A stretch of 64,000 nucleotides of DNA from an uncultured Bacteroidales bacterium (GCA_910578275.1 CAJTPR010000002.1:1-64000), one strand, 5' to 3'. Shown: positions 43,461-53,282, counted from the stretch's first letter. Made by a program: numbers and translations. Notes: generated by a model from the sequence alone, not told the origin.

Positions 43461-45107
43461 ATGAACGTCATTTTTCGGGAAAACGGACGCAGGACCCGGT
43501 CGCGGACAAGACCGAGGCCTTGGGGCAACAGGACGCGCAAGCCGGACTTTTCCGGATTTTTCCGAAGCGCGAAAAAAGCCGGCAGGATACCGACGCCTTT
43601 TCTTTTCGTTTGTGTCTTTTCCGTCTGCTGTACGCCACGATGGCCTGGAAATGCCGTGCAAAGTCCCGATGCCGCACCTGTCTTTCCGCTCTACGCGGAC
43701 GGCATCCATATCCCCTGCAACATGGCTCCGCTCAATTTCGTCCTGCCCGATTCGGTTCGAAAGACATTCGTCGAAATCGGCTCGTCCTGCACCAAAAGCC
43801 GTTTGAGGACGAAGCAGGAAGTATCGTTTCCGGAAAGATTCTGGAGAAAAGCCACCTCGGCCGCAAGAAACGGTCGAACGGATACGCTCCGCATGACGAT
43901 CACCACGCGCGGCGCGTCGGGCCGCTACGTGCGGTATCCTGAAATACGCTGGATCGTCTCTCCCGACACCATCGACCCTTATCTCGCCTATCGTCTGGTA
44001 CAACCTACGGCCGGAGCCTACAACACGCTTGAACTCAGGCAGCGATGCCTGGAAAATTTCGACGAAAAGGTGCTCATGTCGAACAAGGCGACGGGAAACA
44101 ACTGTTTCAATTGCCATACTTACCATAACGGCGAGGCGAACCAAATGATGATCCACTTGCGCAAGCCCTCCGAAGGCTCGCTCTATTTCCACGACGGGGA
44201 AATCCGGAAAGTGGTCCTTCCATCGGCCGAAGACGCCTTGAAACATTGGCCGGATTCCTTGCGCATGCCGCTTCATTTCGTGTATGCGGCCTGGCATCCG
44301 CAAGGAGACTACATCGCTTTCTGCACCAACATCCTCGGCCTGAGCGGCTATACCGCCCACAAGCAATACGTGAACTTGTTCGACAGCGCGTCGAACATCC
44401 TGCTTTACCATCCCGGAAAACGTTTGGTCACGCTGCCGCCCGCCCTTTGGACAACTTCCCACGAGGAAACATGGCCCGCCTGGAGTCCTGACGGAAAGTG
44501 GCTGTACTTCTGCCGCGCAGCCAGATCGGACAAAGAACTGACACGGCGTTATCCGCAATGGGGCGAACGGGTGCTCCATACGCATTTCGACCTTTGCCGT
44601 ATCGCCTTCGACCCCGCCACAGGCCTGTTCGCCGACACGGTGCAACTTCTGCTGAAGTCCGATACGGCCGAAAGTTATTCGGTGCCCCGGGTCCATCCCG
44701 ACGGAAGACACCTCTTGCTGTGCCGAGGCTCGTTCAATTCCGTACCCTACCATTCGGCGGGAAACCTCCAACTGATCGACTTGGAAAATCTCGATGAAAA
44801 GGAAAATCCGGCGGAAATCCTCAATTCGGACGAATGCGAGAGCTGGCACGAATGGAGCGCGAACGGCCGCTGGGTGGTATTCAGCAGCAAACGCCACGAC
44901 GGGCACTATGCCGCGCCTTTTATCGCCTATTTCAACGGCAAGACGTTCGAAAAGCCGTTCGTCCTGCCGCAACGCAGTTGTCGTTTCTATCAGACCAACC
45001 TGCGTTCCTTCAACCTGCCTGTCTTCACGCGCGACGCTTCCAAGCTCACGCCCGAGAAGGCCGCCTCGGGGAAACAATCGCCCGCCCTGGAGATCGAAGT
45101 GCGGTAA
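43461..45107 (+). CDS. TolB-like protein with single CxxCH motif (first paralog)
   Basis: A 548-residue protein. An unusual basic N-terminal stretch of about 45 residues precedes a hydrophobic segment (46-57, PFLFVCVFSVCC) that may be a lipoprotein or ordinary signal. Residues about 70-200 form a conserved domain shared with the paralog downstream. A heme-c-type motif CFNCH is at 215-219. The rest is a WD40/TolB-like propeller (AAWHPQGDYIAFCTN, PAWSPDGKWLYFCR, SWHEWSANGRWVVFSS). The start at 43461 fits the -7 box 23 bases upstream. Cell-envelope location and heme binding are inferences. It begins a three-gene group with a membrane protein and its paralog. Confidence 0.75.
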   Translation: MNVIFRENGRRTRSRTRPRPWGNRTRKPDFSGFFRSAKKAGRIPTPFLFVCVFSVCCTPRWPGNAVQSPDAAPVFPLYADGIHIPCNMAPLNFVLPDSVRKTFVEIGSSCTKSRLRTKQEVSFPERFWRKATSAARNGRTDTLRMTITTRGASGRYVRYPEIRWIVSPDTIDPYLAYRLVQPTAGAYNTLELRQRCLENFDEKVLMSNKATGNNCFNCHTYHNGEANQMMIHLRKPSEGSLYFHDGEIRKVVLPSAEDALKHWPDSLRMPLHFVYAAWHPQGDYIAFCTNILGLSGYTAHKQYVNLFDSASNILLYHPGKRLVTLPPALWTTSHEETWPAWSPDGKWLYFCRAARSDKELTRRYPQWGERVLHTHFDLCRIAFDPATGLFADTVQLLLKSDTAESYSVPRVHPDGRHLLLCRGSFNSVPYHSAGNLQLIDLENLDEKENPAEILNSDECESWHEWSANGRWVVFSSKRHDGHYAAPFIAYFNGKTFEKPFVLPQRSCRFYQTNLRSFNLPVFTRDASKLTPEKAASGKQSPALEIEVR

Positions 45108-45131
45108 CCTCTTTTATTATTAATAAAAATT

Positions 45132-45139
45132 TAACTTTG
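45132..45139 (+). promoter_or_regulatory. -7 box for the DUF6057-like gene
   Basis: TAACTTTG, a full match, 22 bases before the GTG start, within a block (45115-45142) closely resembling the one ahead of the first TolB-like gene. Confidence 0.55.
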
Positions 45140-45161
45140 CAAATGAAAATTTGCGAAGTTC

Positions 45162-46685
45162 GTGGGCAATAAAATCCGTCGCGTATCGTCTTATCTGGCG
45201 GCCGCCTTGTTCTTGTGCGGCGGATGCTGGTTCTTTTACGAGTTGTTCTTGAGCGCGGGAAGGGATTCTTTCTTCTCGTTCCAATCCGATTTCCTGGCAG
45301 GTTTCATGCCCTGGAACGCGCCGCACAACATGTATCCCGGCGAAAAGCACGGCTTTTTCGATCTTCTGGCGGCGTTCATGGCGCAATTCTACAGAGGTTC
45401 GGGCGTGGCAGCGGTCATAGTGGGCGGCGGCCTGGCGTTCTGCGCGCTCCTTACTTTGGCTTGTCGGAAACTGTTCCGTTTCACAAGACGGAAAGCCGTC
45501 TTGTTCTTTCTGCCTTTGTTCTGGGCGGCGGTCTTCTTGGCTTTCCAGGTGAACCTGGCCCTGCGTCAGGAAACGGACTGGCTCGGCTTCAGGTATCACA
45601 AGCTCGACAGGCTGTTGAGGAAGACCGAACGTCTGGTGACGGAAAAACGCTACGAGGAAGCCTTGCAAGTCGCCGACACCTATTGGTTCTCGCATCCCTG
45701 CCCGATCGACGACGTGGTGAAGGGACAAAACACCCTGTATGCCGGGATGCCCGAAGCCGAAATCATGTTCCGTTCGGATCTGGCGGCCTACACGCGCGTG
45801 GCCTTGTCGGGCGCGCGCCGGCTCAACGATGACTTTTTCACTTATTACCGTGTGCCTGAAATCTACAACCGCATGGACGATTTCGGGGCGCGCGTCTCTT
45901 ACAAGTGCGATGTCTTGCGCGGGCAGCTTACAGGCAACCATGTGCTGTCTTACAGCCAGGCGATGAACGTGATGGAAACCGGAGGATTAAGTTACGAAAT
46001 GCTCGACAAGTCCGTCTTCTCGGCCTTGGTCTGTTTCCAATACGATTTGGCCGACAAGTACATACGCCTGTTAAAGGGTACGTTTCCTTGTCGGAAGAAA
46101 GCCGCGACATACGAAGCGGCTTCACGTCTTTTGCGAAACAAGGCCGACGTATCTTCTTCCGTCTCTCCGGATACGGAGGCGGCCTCTCTGGCGGCCGAAA
46201 TCGAAAAGGAACGCGTCAAGGCTCCCAAAACGTACCTGCATCATGCCTCGGGCGAAAACGAGGCGCGGGAACTGTGGAGACAAAGTCCAGCTTCGCTCGA
46301 GAACCTGGAACGCGTCGCATTGGCGGACCTGCTCTACAAGAATGCCGACAGTCTTTTGGCCCGTATTCCCGCCTACCTGGAACTCGACGGACAACGGCCG
46401 CCCTACAAGCTACCGCGTGCCTGGCAGGAACTGATCTATGCGCTCTTGCAGGAAAATCCGGAAAAACTGGACGGAATCATGCCTTACATGGAAAACATGG
46501 CGTGGAACAACGAACTCTTGAAGCAGTGCGGCCTGTTCTACCAAGCAAGGGAGCGTTTGCGTCAAGGAAGCATGAATCCGCGACAAATCACGCAAAGTTT
46601 CGGACACACGTTCCTCTACAACTACTATTTCAGCCGTTTGGTGAACATGACGGAAGCCGAAGCGGCCAAACCTTTGGCACATTAG
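45162..46685 (+). CDS. Membrane protein, probably DUF6057 family
   Basis: A 507-residue protein with membrane segments at about 10-32, 78-100 and 110-128, then a long soluble, largely helical part (about 140-500) that may contain TPR-like helices (EKRYEEALQVADTYWF). I believe it belongs to DUF6057; its function is unknown. The GTG start at 45162 is supported by a -7 box 22 bases upstream; the ATG at 45143 is in another frame. It lies between two TolB-like CxxCH proteins and two bases before the second, so the three are likely one functional group. Confidence 0.7.
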   Translation: MGNKIRRVSSYLAAALFLCGGCWFFYELFLSAGRDSFFSFQSDFLAGFMPWNAPHNMYPGEKHGFFDLLAAFMAQFYRGSGVAAVIVGGGLAFCALLTLACRKLFRFTRRKAVLFFLPLFWAAVFLAFQVNLALRQETDWLGFRYHKLDRLLRKTERLVTEKRYEEALQVADTYWFSHPCPIDDVVKGQNTLYAGMPEAEIMFRSDLAAYTRVALSGARRLNDDFFTYYRVPEIYNRMDDFGARVSYKCDVLRGQLTGNHVLSYSQAMNVMETGGLSYEMLDKSVFSALVCFQYDLADKYIRLLKGTFPCRKKAATYEAASRLLRNKADVSSSVSPDTEAASLAAEIEKERVKAPKTYLHHASGENEARELWRQSPASLENLERVALADLLYKNADSLLARIPAYLELDGQRPPYKLPRAWQELIYALLQENPEKLDGIMPYMENMAWNNELLKQCGLFYQARERLRQGSMNPRQITQSFGHTFLYNYYFSRLVNMTEAEAAKPLAH

Positions 46686-46687
46686 GA

Positions 46688-48319
46688 ATGATACGTTTCT
46701 TGAACACGTGTTTCCGGCCGGCTTTTCCCGCCCTCATTTTGCTTCTGGCCGTTTCATGCTCCCGGGAACGACCGCGGAACGTGCGTCCGTGCGAAACGTA
46801 CGCGCCGGTCTTTCCCGCCTACGGACACCACATCGAGATTCCTTGCAACATCGCGCCCTTGAACTTCACCTTGCCCGACAGCGTACGTCGAACGCAGGTC
46901 GAGGTGGCGTCTTCTTCGGCCGCCAGGACCTTTCATTTCCGGCGAAACGTGGAATTTCCGCCCAAATTCTGGAAAAGACTCACCGCTAGTGCCCGGCAAG
47001 GCCGTACCGATACGATCCGCATGAAAATTTCGGTTCAAGGCAAGACGGGATGGATCCGATACGCGACGCAAGAATGGATCGTACGCCCCCAACCCGTGGA
47101 CCCCTATCTCACCTATCGTCTCCTGCCTTCCATCGAAGGTGCCTACAACGAGGAAAAAGACGGATACAATACGATGGAACTGCGGGAACGTAATCTGGAA
47201 AATTTCGACGAAAAAGTGTTGATTTCCAACAAGAAAATGGAAAGGAACTGCTTCAACTGCCATGTTTCGCCCAAAGGAAACGCGCAACAGATGATGATTC
47301 ATCTGCGCCGCCCCGGTGAAGGTTCACTCCATATCGACGGGAACCAAGTGACCAAAGTGGTTCCGCCGGAGGCCGGAAAGGCGTTGAAGCATCTGCCCGA
47401 TTCCTTGAAGATGCCGTTGAACCTGGTCTATTCCGACTGGCATCCCGACGGAAAATGGGTCGCTTTCAGTTCCAACATCATCGGTATTTACGGATATGCC
47501 GCCCACCATGCCTATGCGGACATATTGGACAGTGCCTGCAACATCGTCCTTTACAACACTTCGACCCGCAAATTGGTGTTGGACAAGACGCTTTGGACGA
47601 CACGTTACGAAGAAACCTGGCCTGCCTGGAGCCCCGACGGAAAATGGCTTTATTTCTGTCGCACGCCTAAATTGCCGGCCGACACCACAAGACGTTATCC
47701 GGACTGGGGGGAACGGATCCGGCATATCCGTTTCGACCTTTGCCGGGTAGCATTCGACGCGGAAAGCGGAACCTTTTCGGATACCGTGCAGATAGTGGCC
47801 GCAGCGGGGAACAACCGCAGTTATTCCATGCCCTGCCTGCATCCCGACGGAAAAGGCCTTTTGGCTTGCATTGCCGACTTCAACTCCGTTCCTTACCATG
47901 CGAACGGGAACTTGACATGGATCGATCTGGAAAGACAACACGGCAAAGACCAGGAAAATCCGGCCGACGTCCTCAATTCGGAAGAATGCGAAAGCTGGCA
48001 CGACTGGAGCGCGAACGGCTGCTGGACGGTCTTCGGCAGCAAACGGCAGAACGGCCACTACGAATGGCCCTATATCGCCTATTTCGACGGGAAACGCTTC
48101 GGCAAACCTTTCTTGCTTCCGCAAAGGAAAGGAAACTTTTACGAAAACTGCTTCCGCGTGTTCAACGTGCCGACATTCGCCCGCGAAACCTCGTCGCTCA
48201 CACCGCAAAAGGCCGCCGAAGGGAAATACGCATCCGCCAAGGAAGCAAGCATCCGTGAAAACCTTTCCGAACAACCCCGTTCCGAGGAGTTTCCCGGCCG
48301 CACACACGGCCGAATGTAA
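46688..48319 (+). CDS. TolB-like lipoprotein with single CxxCH motif (second paralog)
   Basis: A 543-residue paralog of the protein two genes upstream. A lipoprotein signal is seen (ALILLLAVSC, with Cys24 as likely lipid-modified residue). A conserved N-terminal domain runs to about 180, CFNCH is at 188-192, and TolB-like propeller blades follow (SDWHPDGKWVAFSSNI, PAWSPDGKWLYFCR, SWHDWSANGCWTVFGS). It probably sits in the outer membrane or periplasm. The CxxCH suggests one c-type heme, but a lone motif is not proof. Start ATG 46688 lies two bases after the DUF6057-like stop. Confidence 0.8.
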   Translation: MIRFLNTCFRPAFPALILLLAVSCSRERPRNVRPCETYAPVFPAYGHHIEIPCNIAPLNFTLPDSVRRTQVEVASSSAARTFHFRRNVEFPPKFWKRLTASARQGRTDTIRMKISVQGKTGWIRYATQEWIVRPQPVDPYLTYRLLPSIEGAYNEEKDGYNTMELRERNLENFDEKVLISNKKMERNCFNCHVSPKGNAQQMMIHLRRPGEGSLHIDGNQVTKVVPPEAGKALKHLPDSLKMPLNLVYSDWHPDGKWVAFSSNIIGIYGYAAHHAYADILDSACNIVLYNTSTRKLVLDKTLWTTRYEETWPAWSPDGKWLYFCRTPKLPADTTRRYPDWGERIRHIRFDLCRVAFDAESGTFSDTVQIVAAAGNNRSYSMPCLHPDGKGLLACIADFNSVPYHANGNLTWIDLERQHGKDQENPADVLNSEECESWHDWSANGCWTVFGSKRQNGHYEWPYIAYFDGKRFGKPFLLPQRKGNFYENCFRVFNVPTFARETSSLTPQKAAEGKYASAKEASIRENLSEQPRSEEFPGRTHGRM

Positions 48320-48336
48320 AAAGCCCCGAATGGGGC
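48318..48336 (-). terminator. Possible terminator of the mutS operon
   Basis: On the - strand GCCCC and GGGGC form a five-base-pair stem with a four-base loop, followed by five T. It sits directly at the end of the second TolB-like gene, about 220 bases past the mutS stop. Confidence 0.4.
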
Positions 48337-48367
48337 ACGAAAAGCCGGGAAAAACCGGATTTCGCAC

Positions 48368-48404
48368 ATCCGGAGGTCTTGATCCGAAAACGATCCGGAT
48401 TTTT
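48368..48404 (+). terminator. Possible terminator after the second TolB-like gene
   Basis: ATCCGGA (48368-48374) pairs with TCCGGAT (48394-48400), followed by TTTT. An overlapping alternative stem (48372-48379 with 48408-48415) would exclude it. The rest of 48337-48555 holds nothing else I can identify. Confidence 0.45.
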
Positions 48405-48555
48405 CACCAGACCTCCGCCATATTCCGCTTTCCGTCGTAATCCGTAGCGAATAAAGACCGGCGGACAGGTCGCCCCGACCCGACTTCTCCTGCCCTACCG
48501 TTCCCATGACGCAAAGGCCGGCGTCATGCCGGAAAAGGCCGATGACAGAAAACGG

Positions 48556-51387
48556 CTATTTTCCGCGCAAAAGGCGCTTTATTTCATCTAACTTGTTGAG
48601 TGCCTGTATCGGAGTAAGGCTGTTGACATCCAAGTCCAAAATTTCGTCGCGGATTTTTTCGAGTAACGGATCGTCCAATTGGATAAAACTAAGTTGATAG
48701 GGTTTATTAGATTTATTATCAATTATTTCTCTCCTATCTTCCAGGGGGTTCGGATCCGTTTTGACCTCCTGAGAATCGCCTGTATCGTTTTTCCCGGACA
48801 TCCGATCGGATACGGACGCGGCATGAGAAGACAAAACGGCAGAAAAATCGCCGTCCAAATGTCGTTCGCGTTCTAAACCCGTCAGAATTTCCCGCGCCCT
48901 TTCCAATACGAATTTCGGCATGCCGGCCATTTGCGCCACATGTATCCCGAAACTATGTTCCGAACCTCCCGTTTCCAAGGTGCGCAGGAAAATCATCCGG
49001 CCGTTTTCTTCCTTCACCTTGACATGGTAGTTGCCGATGTGGGGAAAAGTGTCGGCCATGCGGTTCAATTCATGGTAGTGCGTGGCAAACAATACCTTGG
49101 CCTCCTTGCGTGGTTGTTCGTGCAGGTACTCGGCTATCGCCCAGGCAATGGAAATTCCGTCGTAAGTACTTGTCCCCCTGCCTATTTCATCAAGGAGAAC
49201 CAATGAACGCGACGTCAAGTTGTTGAGAATGTTGGCGGTTTCGTTCATTTCGACCATGAACGTACTTTCGCCCAAAGCGATGTTGTCGGTGGCCCCTACA
49301 CGCGTGAAAATCTTGTCGACCAGCCCGATAACGGCTTCTTGCGCGGGTACGAAACAACCTATCTGCGCCATAAGCACGATCAAGGCCGTTTGCCGCAACA
49401 CTGCCGACTTACCCGACATGTTGGGACCGGTAATCATCATGATCCGGCAATCGTCATGTTTGAACGTAATGTCGTTCGGTACGTATTTCTGTCCCGGAGG
49501 AACATGTTTTTCTATGACCGGATGGCGTCCTTGCCTGATGTATAAATCGTATTCGTCCCTAATGACGGGGCGGACATATCCGTTCATCGTCGCCACATCC
49601 GAAAAGGAAACCATAACATCCAAGAAAGCAATCTTTTGAACGGATTCCTGCATACGTTTTATGAACGTTCCCGAATAACCGAGCAAGGTCTGGTAAAGCC
49701 GAGCCTCCACCGCAGTTATCTTTTCCTGCGCGGTAAGTACTTTTTCCTCGTATTCCTTTAAATCCTCGGTGATGTAGCGTTCGGCATTGGTGAGCGTCTG
49801 TTTCCTTATCCAGTCGGAAGGTACTTTTTCCTTGTACGACTGCGTTACTTCCAGGTAATAACCGTACACGTTGTTATATCCGAGCTTGAGGTTGGGGATA
49901 CCGCTCCGCCGGGTTTCCTTTTGAAGAAGCTCGGCCAGGTATTCCTTGCCCGAGAAGGCTATCTTGCGCAATTCGTCCAGTTCCTCGTCCACGCCCTCGG
50001 CAATCACGTTTCCCTTGGCCAGCAAAGCCGGAGCCTCCGGATTGAGCCAAGCCTGCAAGTGGTCGGAAAGCTCCTGACAGGAGTCGAGCGTCCCGAGTTT
50101 CTCATACAATACGTTCTTCTTGCCTTGAACCTCCTTTTCCAGGTTTTCCGTCGCCCAAACGCGAATCTGTCGCAATACGTCCAATGAACATTTGAGTTGC
50201 CACAATTCCCTCGGCTGTATCTTCATGGCCGCCACCTTCGACAGCATACGTTCCAAATCTCCCATCTGCGCCAGGCGTTCGTGCAGCCAATCCGCCTGAT
50301 CGCGATGATCCGTCAAGTATTCGACATGCGCAAGACGATATTCTATTTCCGTTACCTCTTTCAACGGAAGACATATCATACGACGCAACAAACGGGAGCC
50401 CATCGGTGTAGCGGTTTTGTTCAATACGGCGTACAATGAATTCTGCGCGGCCGGATCCGCATCCACATAAGAAGCCGAAGGTTGCAGGACTTCCAGGTTA
50501 CGTAACGTGAACGCATCCATCCAAACGTACTTGTCCTCTACGATTTTTTGCAAGGAAGAAACATGCCCCGACATCTCATGCTTGCTCTCTATGAGATAAT
50601 GCAGGCAGGAAGCGGCGGCAATCTGCGCGCAAGACATCTCTTCCACGCCGAAACCTTTCAAGGAATTGGTCTTGAAATGATCCAACAAAAGTCTTTTGGC
50701 GAAATCAGGCTTGAATACCCAATCTTCAAAAACGGTAATATAGTATCGGTTTCCGTAAACTCCACAAAATTCATCCCGATACGTTTTAGGCATCACCACT
50801 TCCGACGGTTGAAAATTATCCAACAATTTCCGAACATATTCCTCGTTTCCTTCCGCCACAAGGAATTCGCCCGTACTCACATCCAAAAACGCGATGCCCG
50901 TATTACGTTTTTTCTTTTCGAAATACGGAAAAATGCCGCAAAGGAAATTGTTCTTTCCCGTTTCCAGAAGACGATCGTTCATCGCGATACCCGGCGTAAT
51001 AAGTTCGCTCACCCCCCGTTTCACCAATTTCTTGGTAAGCTTGGGATCCTCCAACTGCTCGCAAATGGCCACCTTGCCGCCGGCCTTCACCAATTTGTAG
51101 AGATAGGTTTCCAAGGCATGGTGCGGAAAACCCGCCAATTCGGTATAGGTATGGGAACCGCTCGCCTTACGTGTCAAGACGATGTTCAGCACCTTGGAAG
51201 CGAACACGGCATCTTCCCCGAAAGTCTCGTAGAAATCACCCACGCGAAACAACAAGACCGCTTCCGGATGCTGCCGCTTGATTTCATAGTACTGTTTCAT
51301 CAAGGGCGTTTCCTGCTTGGTCTTCGCTCCTTTCGTGGAAGATGCCGGAAATTCGTTTTCCTTGCACGTTTCTTTGCTGTTTTCCAT
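48556..51387 (-). CDS. mutS: DNA mismatch repair protein MutS
   Basis: A 943-residue ATPase that recognises base mismatches and short loops. The mismatch-contacting motif F-Y-E is at 52-54 (RVGDFYETFGEDA). The lever/clamp region spans the middle, and the ATPase has Walker A TGPNMSGKS ending at residue 661, then LVLLDEIGRGTSTYDGISIA and FATHYHELN. It is somewhat longer than usual (about 850-870) because of an N-terminal extension of about 28 residues and a long polar linker before the C-terminal helices. It is the last gene of the DUF4175-ybeY-mnmG-mutS operon, 17 bases after mnmG. Confidence 0.97.
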   Translation of the reverse strand: MENSKETCKENEFPASSTKGAKTKQETPLMKQYYEIKRQHPEAVLLFRVGDFYETFGEDAVFASKVLNIVLTRKASGSHTYTELAGFPHHALETYLYKLVKAGGKVAICEQLEDPKLTKKLVKRGVSELITPGIAMNDRLLETGKNNFLCGIFPYFEKKKRNTGIAFLDVSTGEFLVAEGNEEYVRKLLDNFQPSEVVMPKTYRDEFCGVYGNRYYITVFEDWVFKPDFAKRLLLDHFKTNSLKGFGVEEMSCAQIAAASCLHYLIESKHEMSGHVSSLQKIVEDKYVWMDAFTLRNLEVLQPSASYVDADPAAQNSLYAVLNKTATPMGSRLLRRMICLPLKEVTEIEYRLAHVEYLTDHRDQADWLHERLAQMGDLERMLSKVAAMKIQPRELWQLKCSLDVLRQIRVWATENLEKEVQGKKNVLYEKLGTLDSCQELSDHLQAWLNPEAPALLAKGNVIAEGVDEELDELRKIAFSGKEYLAELLQKETRRSGIPNLKLGYNNVYGYYLEVTQSYKEKVPSDWIRKQTLTNAERYITEDLKEYEEKVLTAQEKITAVEARLYQTLLGYSGTFIKRMQESVQKIAFLDVMVSFSDVATMNGYVRPVIRDEYDLYIRQGRHPVIEKHVPPGQKYVPNDITFKHDDCRIMMITGPNMSGKSAVLRQTALIVLMAQIGCFVPAQEAVIGLVDKIFTRVGATDNIALGESTFMVEMNETANILNNLTSRSLVLLDEIGRGTSTYDGISIAWAIAEYLHEQPRKEAKVLFATHYHELNRMADTFPHIGNYHVKVKEENGRMIFLRTLETGGSEHSFGIHVAQMAGMPKFVLERAREILTGLERERHLDGDFSAVLSSHAASVSDRMSGKNDTGDSQEVKTDPNPLEDRREIIDNKSNKPYQLSFIQLDDPLLEKIRDEILDLDVNSLTPIQALNKLDEIKRLLRGK

Positions 51388-51404
51388 ATCCTGTAAACTC
51401 CCGC

Positions 51405-53282
51405 TTATTTGTTAAGCCATATCAAAAGTACTGAAATATCGGCAGGTGACACACCAGGAATACGGGATGCCTGGCCGAGCGTCGCCGGTCTGATCCTACT
51501 TAATTTTTCCCTGGCCTCATACGAAAGCGAAAAAATATTCCGATAATCGAAATCGGGTTTCAACGGAAGATTATCGTACTTGGAAATTCGTTCCGCATTC
51601 TCTTCTTCCTTTCGGATATACGAATCGTATTTCATGCTTATCTCCACCTCGTCCAACAACTCGCGATAGTAAGGCAGGGACCGGTTCTTCCCTATATACG
51701 ATTTCAAGCCTTCGTCCATTTCCATCAAACGCTCCAAACTAATCTGTGGACGTTGAAGCAAGGCGCTCAAACTTGTCTTCTGCATGATTTCGGAAGTACC
51801 CCAATCCTTTAATTTCCGGTTCACGTCCCCGGGTTCAGCCTTATGCGTCCCGATATACGTCTTTATTTTTCCACTATACGTTTTTTTATCTTCCAACCGA
51901 CGCATTCTGTCTTCTTCGGCGATGCCCAACGCGTATGCCAAAGGCGTAAGCCTCTCGTCGGCATTGTCCTGCCGCAACAAGATACGATATTCCGCCCTTG
52001 AAGTAAACATCCGGTAAGGTTCGTCCACTCCCTTGGTCACCAGATCGTCTATCAAGACGCCGATATAGGCTTGCGAACGGCTCAACACGAAAGATTCCTT
52101 TTCATGAATATCCAGATGGGCGTTCACACCGGCCATGAAACCCTGGCCGGCAGCTTCTTCGTAACCGGTAGTCCCGTTCACCTGACCTGCAAGATAAAGA
52201 CGATTTACTATTTTGCTTTCCAACGTCGCCTTAAGCTGGGTCGGATCGAAATAATCGTATTCTATCGCATAGCCCGGCCGGAAAATCCTGGCATTCTCGA
52301 AACCTTCTATCTTATGCAACGCGGCCACCTGGGTTTCTTCGGGCAACGAAGAAGAAAAACCGTTCAAATAATATTCATGGCTGAACCGGCCGCAAGGTTC
52401 AAAAAACAACTGGTGCCGATCCTTGTCGGCAAACCGGTCTATCTTGTCTTCAATCGACGGACAATAACGCGGACCACGTCCTTTTATCCTACCGGCGAAC
52501 ATGGGCGATTTGTCGAAACCGGTACGCAATATGTCATGTACCTCCGAATTGGTGTAGGCCAAAAAACACGACATCTGATCCTGGACGGAATCCGTATCGG
52601 AAAACGAGAACTTGGAAGGAACCTCGTCTCCCTTTTGCTCCGTCAAGACCGAGAAATCCACCGTCCTCGCATCCACGCGCACAGGCGTGCCCGTCTTGAG
52701 ACTTTCCACCTTGCATCCCCGCTCACGCAACTGTTCGCTTAGACCGAACGAAGCGCTTTCCCCCATCCTGCCGCCCGCATAGGATTTTTCTCCGATATGG
52801 ATCTTTCCGTTCAAGAAAGTACCTCCGGTAAGGATTACCGCCTTGGCAAGGATCTCTGTTCCGCAATGCGTTTTCACCCCTGCCACCGAATCGCCCTCGA
52901 AAAGGAATTCCGTCACCACGTCTTGACGAATATCCAAACCCGGAATCGTTTCCAACAACCTTCGCCAATGGGACGAAAACCGCCACATGTCACATTGGGC
53001 ACGCGGACTCCACATGGCGGGACCCTTCGAGCGATTCAACATGCGAAATTGCAAAGTCGACTTATCCGTGACGATTCCCGAATAACCGCCCATCGCATCG
53101 ATTTCCCGTACAATCTGACCCTTGGCGACTCCCCCCATGGCCGGATTGCACGACATATAGGCCATCCTGTCTATTTGCATGCTCAACAACAGCACGCGGC
53201 TTCCCAAATGGGCCGCCGCCGCTGCCGCCTCACATCCGGCATGACCGCCCCCCACCACTACTATGTCGTAATCCAACTTCAT
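51405..53282 (-). CDS. mnmG: tRNA uridine-5-carboxymethylaminomethyl(34) synthesis enzyme MnmG
   Basis: A 625-residue FAD protein that works with MnmE to modify the wobble uridine of several tRNAs. The FAD-binding GGGHAGCEAA lies at 11-20, with CNPAMGGVAKGQIVREIDA and the ILTGGTFLNGKIHIG segment following. The C-terminal helical domain ends GVSPADISVLLIWLNK. Length is normal. Also called GidA from its place near replication origins, as here. It overlaps ybeY by four bases. Confidence 0.98.
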   Translation of the reverse strand: MKLDYDIVVVGGGHAGCEAAAAAAHLGSRVLLLSMQIDRMAYMSCNPAMGGVAKGQIVREIDAMGGYSGIVTDKSTLQFRMLNRSKGPAMWSPRAQCDMWRFSSHWRRLLETIPGLDIRQDVVTEFLFEGDSVAGVKTHCGTEILAKAVILTGGTFLNGKIHIGEKSYAGGRMGESASFGLSEQLRERGCKVESLKTGTPVRVDARTVDFSVLTEQKGDEVPSKFSFSDTDSVQDQMSCFLAYTNSEVHDILRTGFDKSPMFAGRIKGRGPRYCPSIEDKIDRFADKDRHQLFFEPCGRFSHEYYLNGFSSSLPEETQVAALHKIEGFENARIFRPGYAIEYDYFDPTQLKATLESKIVNRLYLAGQVNGTTGYEEAAGQGFMAGVNAHLDIHEKESFVLSRSQAYIGVLIDDLVTKGVDEPYRMFTSRAEYRILLRQDNADERLTPLAYALGIAEEDRMRRLEDKKTYSGKIKTYIGTHKAEPGDVNRKLKDWGTSEIMQKTSLSALLQRPQISLERLMEMDEGLKSYIGKNRSLPYYRELLDEVEISMKYDSYIRKEEENAERISKYDNLPLKPDFDYRNIFSLSYEAREKLSRIRPATLGQASRIPGVSPADISVLLIWLNK

